Source of the DNA: an uncultured Lactobacillus sp.
GTDB taxonomy: Bacteria > Bacillota > Bacilli > Lactobacillales > Lactobacillaceae
Assembly (NCBI RefSeq): GCF_948948975.1
Contig: NZ_CARBVX010000006.1
Coordinates: forward strand, 36,324 to 100,323
Direction of reading: 5' to 3'
DNA length: 64,000 nt
The position numbers and the translations under genes are program-made. Each line of letters opens with the position of its first letter. Position 1 is the first letter of the stretch. Shown here in pieces: positions 1-7,640 of the stretch. The notes under the pieces are model-generated. The model saw only the letters and a list, made by a program, of their open reading frames with translations. It searched no databases and had not been told where the DNA came from.

Positions 1-1
1 T

Positions 2-115
2 GAAGACAGTGAAGTTATGGATTACTTGTCTGAAGAAGATCTAGACGATGCTTTTGATTATCACTATCACTTGAAGCATGTTGATGAAATTTTTGAAAAG
101 TGCGGCTTAGATTAA
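2..115 (+). CDS. C-terminal fragment of an unrecognised protein (truncated by window edge)
   Basis: An open frame enters from the left edge and runs 37 codons to a TAA stop. The visible tail is strongly acidic (many Asp and Glu) with a His/Tyr patch and ends CGLD. The start lies outside the window. I do not recognise the family and assign no function. The following Nudix gene begins 68 nt later with its own ribosome binding site, so the two could be co-transcribed, but nothing else ties them together. Confidence 0.5.
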   Translation, partial: EDSEVMDYLSEEDLDDAFDYHYHLKHVDEIFEKCGLD

Positions 116-183
116 GATAGAAGTAAGAACGTTTTGTTAGATATAATTGTGTCTGACAAGGCGTTTTTTGTTTTGGAGGAATC

Positions 184-639
184 ATGAAAGCTGAACATTC
201 TGCAGGCGCTATTATCTGGCGTAAAAATAATGAAGAAATCGAATATTTGTTAATTCAAAGTCAACCATATAAACAATTCAAGAGTGCTTGGGCATTTTCA
301 AAGGGACATCTTGAAGCAGGTGAGACAGAACGGGATGCTGCAAAGAGAGAAGTCTTTGAAGAAGTAGGATTAAAGCCTGAATTTAATTTTGATTTTCATG
401 AGAGTTATTCATACAAGGTCACTAGCGAAATCGAAAAGACAGTAACTCTATTTTTAGCCAAATATAGAGCTGACCCAAAAATAAAACGGCAAGAAAGTGA
501 AATTAGGTCGACTGAATGGTTAAATTATCGAGCTGCTCAGGAAAGAATTAGGAAGCAGAACTTTAAGGAATTTAAATCTGAAGGCTTGTCAGCAATCTTG
601 GATAAGGCTAATGATTATTTGGTGAATCGTGAGGGATAG
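184..639 (+). CDS. Nudix hydrolase, diadenosine tetraphosphatase-like
   Basis: A 151-residue protein with a complete Nudix box at residues 41-62: G41, E47, then R55-E56 and E59-E60 followed by VG. This matches the GX5EX7REUXEEXGU signature, whose glutamates bind the catalytic metal. The N-terminus (HSAGAIIWR, then EYLLIQS) resembles bis(5'-nucleosyl)-tetraphosphatase members, which cleave Ap4A-type dinucleotides in the cytoplasm. Substrate cannot be settled from sequence, and a general NTP-sanitising role is possible. The start is fixed by GGAGGAATC directly before the ATG. The gene stands alone after an unknown ORF, and 200 nt with no evident gene follow it. Confidence 0.85.
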   Translation: MKAEHSAGAIIWRKNNEEIEYLLIQSQPYKQFKSAWAFSKGHLEAGETERDAAKREVFEEVGLKPEFNFDFHESYSYKVTSEIEKTVTLFLAKYRADPKIKRQESEIRSTEWLNYRAAQERIRKQNFKEFKSEGLSAILDKANDYLVNREG

Positions 640-838
640 AAGAAAACACACTTTTGAAAAAATTAGACAGAAACTTAGGATTGGTTTTAAACCAGAGATA
701 TAGAGGAATTAACAACCAAAAGTAACTAATTAACACGAGTCAAATTAATCATCTAGATAAAGAATTCAGTTTTCTGAATTATTTTTTTGTTATAAAATTA
801 ACAAAAAAATAAATAAAAGCAAATAAGGAGATGAGATT

Positions 839-1657
839 ATGAAAATTGGACAGGCGTTAAAAGAAGAACGTCAAAAATTAGGCTTAACTCAGGAACAGAT
901 GATAAAGGGCATTATTAACAAGGGTCATTATTCAAAAATAGAGCGTGGATTAGAAAGTATTTCAATTGATACTTTATTTAGAATTATTTTGAAACACCAT
1001 ATTGATATCAGTGATTTTTTTAATAAAGTTAAGTATGATTACTATACGTCTGAAGATAAAAAAGCTGAAGAATTGAAGCAAAAGATGTTGCATGCTTTTA
1101 ATAACAATCAAAGGGAAAAAGTAGGAATTTATTTAAATGAAATCCTAGATTTAAAAGAGCATCAACTTTTTAAATATCGAACAATAATTGCTATTGCTTC
1201 TTTAGAAAATAGCTTATCTGACTTAAGTTTAGCCTTTAAAAATAAAATAGTTACTAGATTTTCAGAACATGAAAATTGGGTGGAAAATATCGGTGCATTA
1301 CAATTATTTTCTGATTGTATGAAAATATTTTCTTTAGAGCAAGTAGACTATTTTCTTGGTCAATTATTAAAACACTATCAAAAGAATTCTTGTTCTGAGA
1401 GTATGAGGGAAAGAGTAGCAATTATTTGTAATAATTATCTTTGTTATTGCTATAAGCAAAAATTAAACGGAGATAATATTGAAGCTGCATTAGATTATTT
1501 AGCGAGCTTAGAAACGACTACTCATTTTTTGCTTTATCGAATTTGTCATGAGTTATATTTTAATTTATTTAGTGGGAATACAGAAAAAGCAGCTCAAATA
1601 AAAAAATTGCTGATGAAATGTGGATATCAAGATTGTATGGAATATTGGCAAATTTAG
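839..1657 (+). CDS. Rgg-like HTH transcriptional regulator (first of three)
   Basis: A 272-residue protein with an XRE-type helix-turn-helix at about residues 5-60 (GQALKEERQKLGLTQEQM, then YSKIERG) followed by a roughly 200-residue all-helical region. This is the architecture of Rgg/MutR/GadR regulators, whose helical repeats bind short intracellular peptides in the characterised streptococcal members. AAGGAG sits a few bases before the ATG. A membrane-anchored protein gene follows 117 nt downstream. Two paralogues of similar length lie at 18916 and 23431. I infer a local regulatory role; the ligand and target are unknown. Confidence 0.8.
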   Translation: MKIGQALKEERQKLGLTQEQMIKGIINKGHYSKIERGLESISIDTLFRIILKHHIDISDFFNKVKYDYYTSEDKKAEELKQKMLHAFNNNQREKVGIYLNEILDLKEHQLFKYRTIIAIASLENSLSDLSLAFKNKIVTRFSEHENWVENIGALQLFSDCMKIFSLEQVDYFLGQLLKHYQKNSCSESMRERVAIICNNYLCYCYKQKLNGDNIEAALDYLASLETTTHFLLYRICHELYFNLFSGNTEKAAQIKKLLMKCGYQDCMEYWQI

Positions 1658-1774
1658 TTGTGTATAGCACAACATAATGAATAAAAACTGAAAAAGCTGT
1701 GATAATTATAAACAACAAATGATAAATATAAATTTATTATTTGTGTAAGTATTTCTAGATAGGGAAAGTGAGCT
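1658..1774 (+). promoter_or_regulatory. Intergenic region after rgg1 with inverted repeat and AAATGATAAATATAAA element
   Basis: Immediately after the regulator's stop is an inverted repeat GTTGTG-TATAG-CACAAC (1658-1673). At 1717-1732 is the 16-mer AAATGATAAATATAAA, which recurs exactly downstream of the second rgg-like gene at 19776-19791. It may be a promoter or -10 region, or an Rgg operator, for the following gene. Function is inferred only from position. Confidence 0.35.
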
Positions 1775-2239
1775 ATGAAAAATAAAAAACTATTTGTAGC
1801 TACTTTTGTAGCATTATTGCTTTTCGTTGGTGGAGGAGCATGGTTTTATCATAATCAGACCACGGTTCCTGAGGAATGGGTTGGTCAAAGCCTAATGACT
1901 TTAGAAAAAGAAGATAACAGGTTAAGTAATTCTTTTTATTTAATGTTTGATAAAAATACTGCTTATATTGCCACACGCTTAGGTGGCAATGAAGAGAGCA
2001 AGTCATCAAAATTAAGTAAAGATATTTTAAATGCCTTTTCGAAGAATGGAAATACTCGACCACAAGCTGGTGAATGGGTGAAATTAGGACGGGTTAAAAC
2101 TGAGCGATTGAAAGATGGCTATAAAATTAAAACAAGGAAAGTAACCTTTGATTTAAAAAAGGCTTCCAATGGAGCATATCAAAGTCAAGATGGTACTTAT
2201 TGGCAATTTGTCCCTAAAAAGGTGGTGGAAAATAAATAG
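1775..2239 (+). CDS. Membrane-anchored extracytoplasmic protein of unknown function
   Basis: A 154-residue protein with a positively charged start (MKNKK) and one hydrophobic segment at about residues 6-25, then a soluble lysine-rich region with W, Y and F in a pattern suggesting a small beta-rich domain exposed outside the cell. There is no lipobox cysteine, so the N-terminal segment is an anchor or an uncleaved signal. GGGAAAGTGAGCT precedes the ATG. Its placement after the Rgg-like regulator suggests it is that regulator's target. A bidirectional terminator closes the unit. Function is unknown. Confidence 0.65.
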   Translation: MKNKKLFVATFVALLLFVGGGAWFYHNQTTVPEEWVGQSLMTLEKEDNRLSNSFYLMFDKNTAYIATRLGGNEESKSSKLSKDILNAFSKNGNTRPQAGEWVKLGRVKTERLKDGYKIKTRKVTFDLKKASNGAYQSQDGTYWQFVPKKVVENK

Positions 2240-2279
2240 TAAAAATGGATATAAGTGATATTAATATTAACCGTATACA

Positions 2280-2328
2280 AAAATATGCCTGATTAGACCA
2301 AGATAGATCTAATTAGGCATATTTTTTA
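2280..2328. terminator. Bidirectional terminator between convergent genes
   Basis: A 13-bp stem (ATGCCTGATTAGA against TCTAATTAGGCAT, one G-T pair) flanked by an A run on the left and a T run on the right. It can end transcription from both the membrane-protein gene and the convergent solute-binding protein gene. Confidence 0.8.
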
Positions 2329-2335
2329 TGTTTAA

Positions 2336-3628
2336 TTATTGTTTCCAGCTAGCATCAAATTTTTGCTTGGCAGTCTGAATAGCTGGATTAATATTTTTCT
2401 TCTTTTTAGCATCAGCTAAGATTGCTTGCATACTTGCTTGAACTTGGTCATAAGCAGGTGTGGCATTCTTAGTTACTGGTAAGAAGTACAAGTCTTTAGT
2501 AGTCTCAGCCAAGATTGCTGGTACTTTACTTGTATTAAGTGACTTGTAAGCTTGTGAGTTTAGGACTTGCGTATTAACTGGCATATAGCCGGTAGTTTTA
2601 GTCCAGTAGAATTGTTCTTTCTTACTGGTCAAGAATTTTAGATACTTGAAGGCAGCTGACTTTTGTCTAGCGCTAGCCTGGTTAAACATATAAATATCAG
2701 TTCCTTGTTGCGCATTAACCTTGCTTGGACGAGGGGCAATGCCAAATTGATATTCTTTCTTCAAGCCTTGTTTTAGATATGCTTCATTAGCAGTTGAACC
2801 GATAAACATTGCTACCTTACCAGAATTAAATGGGGTAGACATATATTTTTCAGTACCAGCTTGCATGAAGTAGCCCTTACGAACCCCATCAGCGTAGTAG
2901 TCAATTACTTCTTTTGAATCTTTACCAGAAAAGTTAATCTTCTTAGTAAAGTTGATGCCTTTTTCCTTCATCCCCAACATATAGTAATTGTTTAAAGCAT
3001 CAAAACCAGCCCCAGTTACTTGATGGTCACTCTTTTGATAGATCTTTTCAGAAGCAGACTTAAGCTCACCCATTGTTTGCGGAACTTTGAGATTATATTG
3101 ATCTAGTAAAGTCTTATTATAGAAAAGTACTTCAACTGACTTATTGAATGGGACTCCGTATTGAGTATTGTTAATTTTTGCGCCGTTCCAAAGTGCTTGC
3201 TTAATATTACTTTTAGCATAGGGGCCCCAGCCAAGGTCATCATTTTTAACATAAGGAGTGAGGTCAACTAGCATTTTTTGCTTAGCGGCATTATACAACC
3301 ATCCTGGATAAGCCTGGGTGATAGTCGGCAAATTATCAGGTGATTGCATTGTTGAGGAAAGCTTAGACTGAAGATCCGCATAATTACCGCCTTGGCTTTC
3401 AAGCTTGATCTTGATTTTTGGATTTTCTTTTTCAAAGTCCGCAGTCATCTTCTTGAGGGCTTTTTCAGAAGAACCGGTTAATGAATACCAAAAAGTTACC
3501 GTAGTATTCTTGGTAATCTTAGTCGGAATTTTGCTACTAGACTCCTTAGTTTGAGTCTTAGAGCATCCAACTGCTAAAAGTGCCGTTCCAATTGCGGCAA
3601 GAGTTAACATCTTTTTTCTAAATTTCAT
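2336..3628 (-). CDS. Extracellular solute-binding lipoprotein, family 1 (sugar or glycerol-3-phosphate type)
   Basis: A 430-residue lipoprotein. A charged start (MKFRKK), a hydrophobic stretch and a lipobox ending at Cys22 (LAVGC) are visible. The mature part has the family 1 pattern VTFWYSLTGSSEKALKKM near the start, with a YGVPFNKSVEVLFYNKTLLD block typical of sugar and UgpB-like binding proteins. Such proteins deliver ligand to a membrane ABC importer. No permease or ATPase gene is adjacent, so this is an orphan receptor that probably feeds a transporter encoded elsewhere. Ligand unknown. The start is supported by GGAGAAGAAAA before the ATG. Confidence 0.85.
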   Translation of the reverse strand: MKFRKKMLTLAAIGTALLAVGCSKTQTKESSSKIPTKITKNTTVTFWYSLTGSSEKALKKMTADFEKENPKIKIKLESQGGNYADLQSKLSSTMQSPDNLPTITQAYPGWLYNAAKQKMLVDLTPYVKNDDLGWGPYAKSNIKQALWNGAKINNTQYGVPFNKSVEVLFYNKTLLDQYNLKVPQTMGELKSASEKIYQKSDHQVTGAGFDALNNYYMLGMKEKGINFTKKINFSGKDSKEVIDYYADGVRKGYFMQAGTEKYMSTPFNSGKVAMFIGSTANEAYLKQGLKKEYQFGIAPRPSKVNAQQGTDIYMFNQASARQKSAAFKYLKFLTSKKEQFYWTKTTGYMPVNTQVLNSQAYKSLNTSKVPAILAETTKDLYFLPVTKNATPAYDQVQASMQAILADAKKKKNINPAIQTAKQKFDASWKQ

Positions 3629-3705
3629 TTTTCTTCTCCAGTCAATTCATTTTGACAGGTACTATTTTAACATGAATTTAAAATTAGCCGAAAATTTTTA
3701 AAATA

Positions 3706-3737
3706 ATAAAAAACCATCCCTCATCGGATGGTCAAAA
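3706..3737 (-). terminator. Terminator after the ABC-F gene
   Basis: On the minus strand, GACCATCC-GATGAG-GGATGGT followed by TTTTTT, immediately downstream of the ABC-F stop codon. Confidence 0.8.
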
Positions 3738-3738
3738 A

Positions 3739-5664
3739 TTATTCAAATTCATCTAGTGCTTCTAAAGCATTTTCCCAGTCAGTATTTGCTTGATCTAGTT
3801 GCTCTTGAACAGCAGATAATTTTTCTTGAAGAGGTCCAAGCTTTTCAAATGAAGCCGCAATATCAGGGTTGGCCATCTCAGTTTGAATTTCTTGCTCTTC
3901 TGTTTCCAGCTTTTCAATTCTAGCTTCTGCATCACTAACAGCGCGTTCTAACTTACGTTTTTGTGAATCACGAGCCTTTTGTTCTTGATAGGAAAGTTTA
4001 CCTTTATTTTGATTAGCACTAGTAGCACTTTCAGTTTGTTCAGCTTTTGCTTCTTGAACAGCCGCAGCTTGTTTAGCTTTTTCATCTAAGTAGTAGGAAT
4101 AATTACCATTGTAAATCTTAGCGTGTCCATCACGAACTGAAATAATCTTATTAGCTAACTCATTAATAAAGTAACGGTCGTGAGAAACAAAGAGTAGGGT
4201 GCCGTCATAATTATCTAAAGCTTGTTCAAGCACCTCTTTTGCTTCAATATCTAAGTGGTTAGTTGGCTCGTCCATTAGTAGGAAGTTGTCTTTTTCAAGA
4301 GACAAAACAGTTAGAGTTAAACGAGCTTTTTGTCCACCCGATAATTGCCCAACTGTCTTATCAATATCTTCAGCAGTAAATAAGAAGGAAGCTAAGATTG
4401 AACGAACGTCTTTTTCTGGCATGGTCTTGTGACGATCCCAAATGGTATCAAGGACTGTCTTTGAAGGATCAAGACTTTGAAGTTCTTGATCGTAGTAACC
4501 AATGTCTAAACTAGCACCATACTTAATTGAACCATCTTTAGGCTCAAGTTTTTTCATAATTGTTTTAAGTAAGGTAGATTTACCAATTCCGTTTGGCCCG
4601 ATAATCGCAACTCGGTCATTTTTATTAACTTGAAAGTCAATGTCAGAAACCATAGTTTTATCTGGATAACCGATAGTTAAGTCTTTGGCAATTAAGACTT
4701 CTTTTCCTGAAGGACGGTCACTAATAAAGTTAATGCGAACTTTTTGCTTGTGCTTAGGTGGTTTAATTCGCTCCATCTTGTCTAAGGCTTTACGTCTACT
4801 TTGAGCACGTTTGGTAGTAGAAGCACGAACTAAGTTCTTTTGAATGAACTCTTCTTCTTTTTTGATTTTTTCTTGTTGCTTCTCATAGGCAGCTTCTTGC
4901 TGGTTATCCATCAATTCACGTTCTTTAACGTATTGACTATAGTTACCCTTAAAAGTAGTTAGTTTTCCAAAGTTTAATTCAAAGATTTGGTTAGCTAAGT
5001 GATCTAAGAAGTACTGGTCGTGAGAAACAGTAATAATTGCGCCTTGGTAGTTCTTCAAAAATGCTTCTAACCAATCTAAAGTATCTAAGTCAAGATAGTT
5101 AGTAGGTTCGTCTAGCAAGAGAACTGGTGGCTTTTGCAACAGTAATTTCACAAAAGCAAGGCGTGTTTTTTCACCACCAGAAAGAGTTCCGATAACTTTC
5201 TGCCACGTATTTTCTTTAAAATTGAAACCGTTAAGAATGCTCTTAATTTCAGCTTGATAAGTAAAGCCGCCTTCTTGTTCAAAGTCATAGGCAAGCTGGT
5301 CATAGCGTTTGAGCAGGTCTTCATCTTCAGGATGCTCAGCAATTTGTTCCTGCATTTTGGTAATGCGTTTATTTTTTTCAATTAAATTATCAAACACAGT
5401 AAGCATTTCGTCCCAGATAGTCTTGTTTTCATCAAGGGCATTTTCCTGGGCAATGTAGCCGACTTTTAATCCCTTATTAATGGTAAATTGACCACTAGTT
5501 GGTTCTTGTTGGCCAGTCATAATCTTTAATAAGGTAGTTTTTCCTGCTCCATTAGGACCAACCAGACCAATTCTGGCATTATCAGGAACAGAAAAAGAAA
5601 TGTTACTGAAAATAGTGTTGCCTCCGAAACGTTGTTCGAGGTCTTGAGCTTGTGCAATAATCAT
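3739..5664 (-). CDS. ydiF: ABC-F family ATPase, YdiF-like
   Basis: A 641-residue protein with two ABC ATPase domains and no membrane segments, as in ABC-F translation factors that act on the ribosomal E site. Walker A is at 36-43 (GPNGAGKT), with LSGGEKTRLA and LLLDEPTNYLD in domain 1, and GPNGIGKST, LSGGQKARL and LLMDEPTNHLD in domain 2. A charged coiled-coil tail of about 90 residues ends the protein. The linker between the domains carries the basic helical segment typical of the group. It is divergent from rex, the same neighbourhood as Bacillus subtilis ydiF, which supports the name. TAGGAGAAAATT precedes the ATG. Confidence 0.85.
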   Translation of the reverse strand: MIIAQAQDLEQRFGGNTIFSNISFSVPDNARIGLVGPNGAGKTTLLKIMTGQQEPTSGQFTINKGLKVGYIAQENALDENKTIWDEMLTVFDNLIEKNKRITKMQEQIAEHPEDEDLLKRYDQLAYDFEQEGGFTYQAEIKSILNGFNFKENTWQKVIGTLSGGEKTRLAFVKLLLQKPPVLLLDEPTNYLDLDTLDWLEAFLKNYQGAIITVSHDQYFLDHLANQIFELNFGKLTTFKGNYSQYVKERELMDNQQEAAYEKQQEKIKKEEEFIQKNLVRASTTKRAQSRRKALDKMERIKPPKHKQKVRINFISDRPSGKEVLIAKDLTIGYPDKTMVSDIDFQVNKNDRVAIIGPNGIGKSTLLKTIMKKLEPKDGSIKYGASLDIGYYDQELQSLDPSKTVLDTIWDRHKTMPEKDVRSILASFLFTAEDIDKTVGQLSGGQKARLTLTVLSLEKDNFLLMDEPTNHLDIEAKEVLEQALDNYDGTLLFVSHDRYFINELANKIISVRDGHAKIYNGNYSYYLDEKAKQAAAVQEAKAEQTESATSANQNKGKLSYQEQKARDSQKRKLERAVSDAEARIEKLETEEQEIQTEMANPDIAASFEKLGPLQEKLSAVQEQLDQANTDWENALEALDEFE

Positions 5665-5829
5665 AATAATTTTCTCCTAGAGCTTATTTTAACATAGCAA
5701 ATGTTTTAAATTTTATGAAAATATTATCTTTGTGAAAATTGTTTCTTGATTTATCCTTGAAGAATGCCTATTATTAGTTTGATTAGTAAATATTTCACAT
5801 TTTTATTTTATGAAAGAAAGAGGCATCTC

Positions 5830-6474
5830 ATGGATGAAATTAAGATTCCTAAGGCTACCGCTAGACGCTTGCCACTTTATTACCGCTATTTAATTTTTTT
5901 GAATGATGAAGGAAAAGAGAAAGTATCTTCAACTGAATTAGCTGAAGCTGTACAAGTAGACAGTGCTTCAATTCGTCGAGATTTTTCTTATTTTGGTGCA
6001 TTAGGTAAGCGTGGATACGGTTATGACGTTAAGAACTTACTTAATTTCTTTAAAAAGATTTTAAATCAAGATACCTTAACCAATGTTGCCTTAGTTGGTG
6101 TTGGTAACATGGGTCATGCGCTTTTAAATTATAACTTTAAGCGTACTAATAATATCAGAATTAGTGCTGCTTTTGATATTAATCCTGAAATTACTGGAAC
6201 AATTATGTCAGGTGTGCCGGTTTATGACATGAGTGAGATGAAGAAGCAATTGCGTGAACAGCAGATTACCATTGCTATTCTCTGTGTTCCTCAAACTGCA
6301 GCTCAAAAGACAGCTAATGAAATGTTTGAAGCTGGAATTAAGGGAATTATGAACTTCACGCCGCTTCGTTTATCTGCTCCATCTAGTGTTCGAGTTCAAA
6401 ATGTTGACTTAGCCACTGAACTTCAAACTTTGATCTACTTTTTGGATGCAGATAAAGATAAGAACAAAAAATAA
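5830..6474 (+). CDS. rex: Redox-sensing transcriptional repressor Rex
   Basis: A 214-residue Rex. The N-terminal winged helix ([41 protein letters not shown]) binds DNA, and the C-terminal Rossmann domain ([16 protein letters not shown]) senses the NADH/NAD ratio. In characterised Gram-positives Rex represses fermentative dehydrogenase genes when NADH is low. The frame opens further upstream at 5764, but the start at 5830 has AAGAGG at proper distance and begins at the family's conserved N-terminus, so the upstream 22 codons are rejected. A hairpin terminator follows. Confidence 0.92.
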   Translation: MDEIKIPKATARRLPLYYRYLIFLNDEGKEKVSSTELAEAVQVDSASIRRDFSYFGALGKRGYGYDVKNLLNFFKKILNQDTLTNVALVGVGNMGHALLNYNFKRTNNIRISAAFDINPEITGTIMSGVPVYDMSEMKKQLREQQITIAILCVPQTAAQKTANEMFEAGIKGIMNFTPLRLSAPSSVRVQNVDLATELQTLIYFLDADKDKNKK

Positions 6475-6497
6475 TTTACTATAATATCGTATTGGTG

Positions 6498-6527
6498 CAC
6501 AAGTTTACATAAGCTTGTGTATTTTTT
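6498..6527 (+). terminator. Terminator after rex
   Basis: CACAAG and CTTGTG stem arms with inner pairing, followed by a T-rich run. Confidence 0.7.
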
Positions 6528-6613
6528 ATGTGCTTTTATTTGTAATTAAATAGAAAATAATTTTAAGATATATGAGCATAGAAAAATTATGAGATAGAAA
6601 TAAGGTAGATAAA

Positions 6614-7180
6614 ATGATTAAAAAACTTGCAGTATATTGTGGTGCAAGGACTGGAAATCGTCCTGATTATACTAAGGCTGCCTATGATTTTGGTAAAAAA
6701 ATGGCTGATCGTCAAATCGAATTAGTCTATGGTGGTGGAAAGTACGGTCTAATGCGTGCAGTTGCAGATGGTGTGTTAGAAAATGGCGGTATCGTTCACG
6801 GCATCATTACTGAAGAATTGAAAGATCGCGGTGCGGCTTACGATAAAGTACAAGATTTTCGTGTAGTTCCCAATATGGATAAGCGAAAAGATACGATGAT
6901 GAATCTAGCTGATGGAATGGTAGCTTTACCTGGCAGTATTGGAACTTTAGAAGAAATAAGTCAGGCTATTTCTTGGACTGCGATTGGAGACAATGCTAAG
7001 CCGGTAGCTTTTTATAATTATGAAGGTTTCTATGATTATTTAAATAAACTCCTTAAGCGGATGAATAAAGATGATTTTTTAGAAAATATCTACCTCAACG
7101 CCATTTATTTTGAAACTGATTTTGATAAAATTTTGCAGTTTATGGAAGATTATCAGGCTCCGGCTTATCGGCAGTATTGA
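6614..7180 (+). CDS. LOG family protein (nucleotide phosphoribohydrolase type)
   Basis: A 188-residue LOG-family protein (TIGR00730). The two signature motifs are present: GGGKYGLM near residues 41-48 and PGSIGTLEEI near 103-112, a variant of the usual PGGxGTxxE. Plant and bacterial relatives release the base from nucleoside 5'-monophosphates; many bacterial members were once annotated as lysine decarboxylases. The substrate in lactobacilli is not evident. TAAGGTAGATAAA precedes the ATG. The stop overlaps a spurious ATG in the frame of the next gene. Confidence 0.85.
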   Translation: MIKKLAVYCGARTGNRPDYTKAAYDFGKKMADRQIELVYGGGKYGLMRAVADGVLENGGIVHGIITEELKDRGAAYDKVQDFRVVPNMDKRKDTMMNLADGMVALPGSIGTLEEISQAISWTAIGDNAKPVAFYNYEGFYDYLNKLLKRMNKDDFLENIYLNAIYFETDFDKILQFMEDYQAPAYRQY

Positions 7181-7209
7181 TGTGTTTTAAGCCTAAGAAG
7201 GTAGCGCAA

Positions 7210-7524
7210 ATGACAAAGAAAATTTTACTTTCCTGCGCTGGCGGTTTTTCAACATCTCTTTTAGTTAACAGAATGAAAGAAGCTGCTGAGGCAGAAGGCA
7301 AAGATTATAAAATTAAAGCAGTATCGGCAGCACAAATTGAAGGTATCTGTGAGCAAGATGCACCAGACTGCATTTTAATTGGACCGCAAATTAGCTATAT
7401 GATCGATCAATTGAAAGAAATTGCGAACAAGCATCATGTTCCCTTAGAGGTGATTGGGATGCAGGATTACGGCACCATGAATGGGAAGAATGTCATTGCG
7501 CAGGCTGAGAGATTGTTTAAGTAG
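7210..7524 (+). CDS. PTS lactose/cellobiose-type IIB protein, orphan
   Basis: A 104-residue IIB. The phosphorylated cysteine is Cys9 in KKILLSCAGGFSTSLL, followed by IGPQISYM as in other cellobiose/chitobiose IIB proteins. The frame is open from 7177, but AAGAAGG upstream and the family N-terminus favour the ATG at 7210. No IIA or IIC is adjacent: the neighbours are the LOG gene upstream and, past a terminator, the PRD regulator. A separate complete IIA-IIB-IIC set lies 3.5 kb downstream. It may serve another IIC or play a regulatory role. Confidence 0.85.
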   Translation: MTKKILLSCAGGFSTSLLVNRMKEAAEAEGKDYKIKAVSAAQIEGICEQDAPDCILIGPQISYMIDQLKEIANKHHVPLEVIGMQDYGTMNGKNVIAQAERLFK

Positions 7525-7545
7525 CCACAAGTTATATTTATATAG

Positions 7546-7573
7546 GTCCTCAATTATTTGGGGGCTTTTTTTC
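7546..7573 (+). terminator. Terminator after orphan IIB
   Basis: GTCCTC and GGGGGC arms (two wobble pairs) around an 8-nt AT loop, followed by eight T residues. Confidence 0.7.
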
Positions 7574-7574
7574 T

Positions 7575-7612
7575 TTGACAATATACACTAGAATAAAAAT
7601 AAAGCGCTATCA
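7575..7612 (+). promoter_or_regulatory. Promoter region of the PRD regulator: TTGACA, TATACACTA element and cre-like site
   Basis: A perfect -35 TTGACA (7575-7580) is followed by TATACACTA (7582-7590), the same element found repeatedly before the PTS operon. A cre-like sequence AATAAAGCGCTATCA (7598-7612) matches the CcpA operator consensus except at two positions. The -10 is poor, consistent with a regulated promoter. The assignment is inference from motif sharing. Confidence 0.5.
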
Positions 7613-7640
7613 TAGCTAGTGCATAGGTTGGAGAACTAGA

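Noticed and set aside
1719..1748. 9-codon hydrophobic ORF MININLLFV after the first Rgg-like gene
   Set aside because: No Shine-Dalgarno, and its first codons are the AAATGATAAATATAAA element that also occurs where no such peptide is encoded, so a promoter role is more likely.
5730..5799. Rex-operator-like half-sites TTGTGAA (5730) and TTTCACA (5793) upstream of rex
   Set aside because: The halves are ~60 nt apart and do not form the expected palindrome, so autoregulation by Rex is not supported strongly enough to list.
5764..5829. Upstream extension of the Rex ORF
   Set aside because: Hydrophobic residues not found in Rex proteins and no ribosome binding site; the ATG at 5830 has both.
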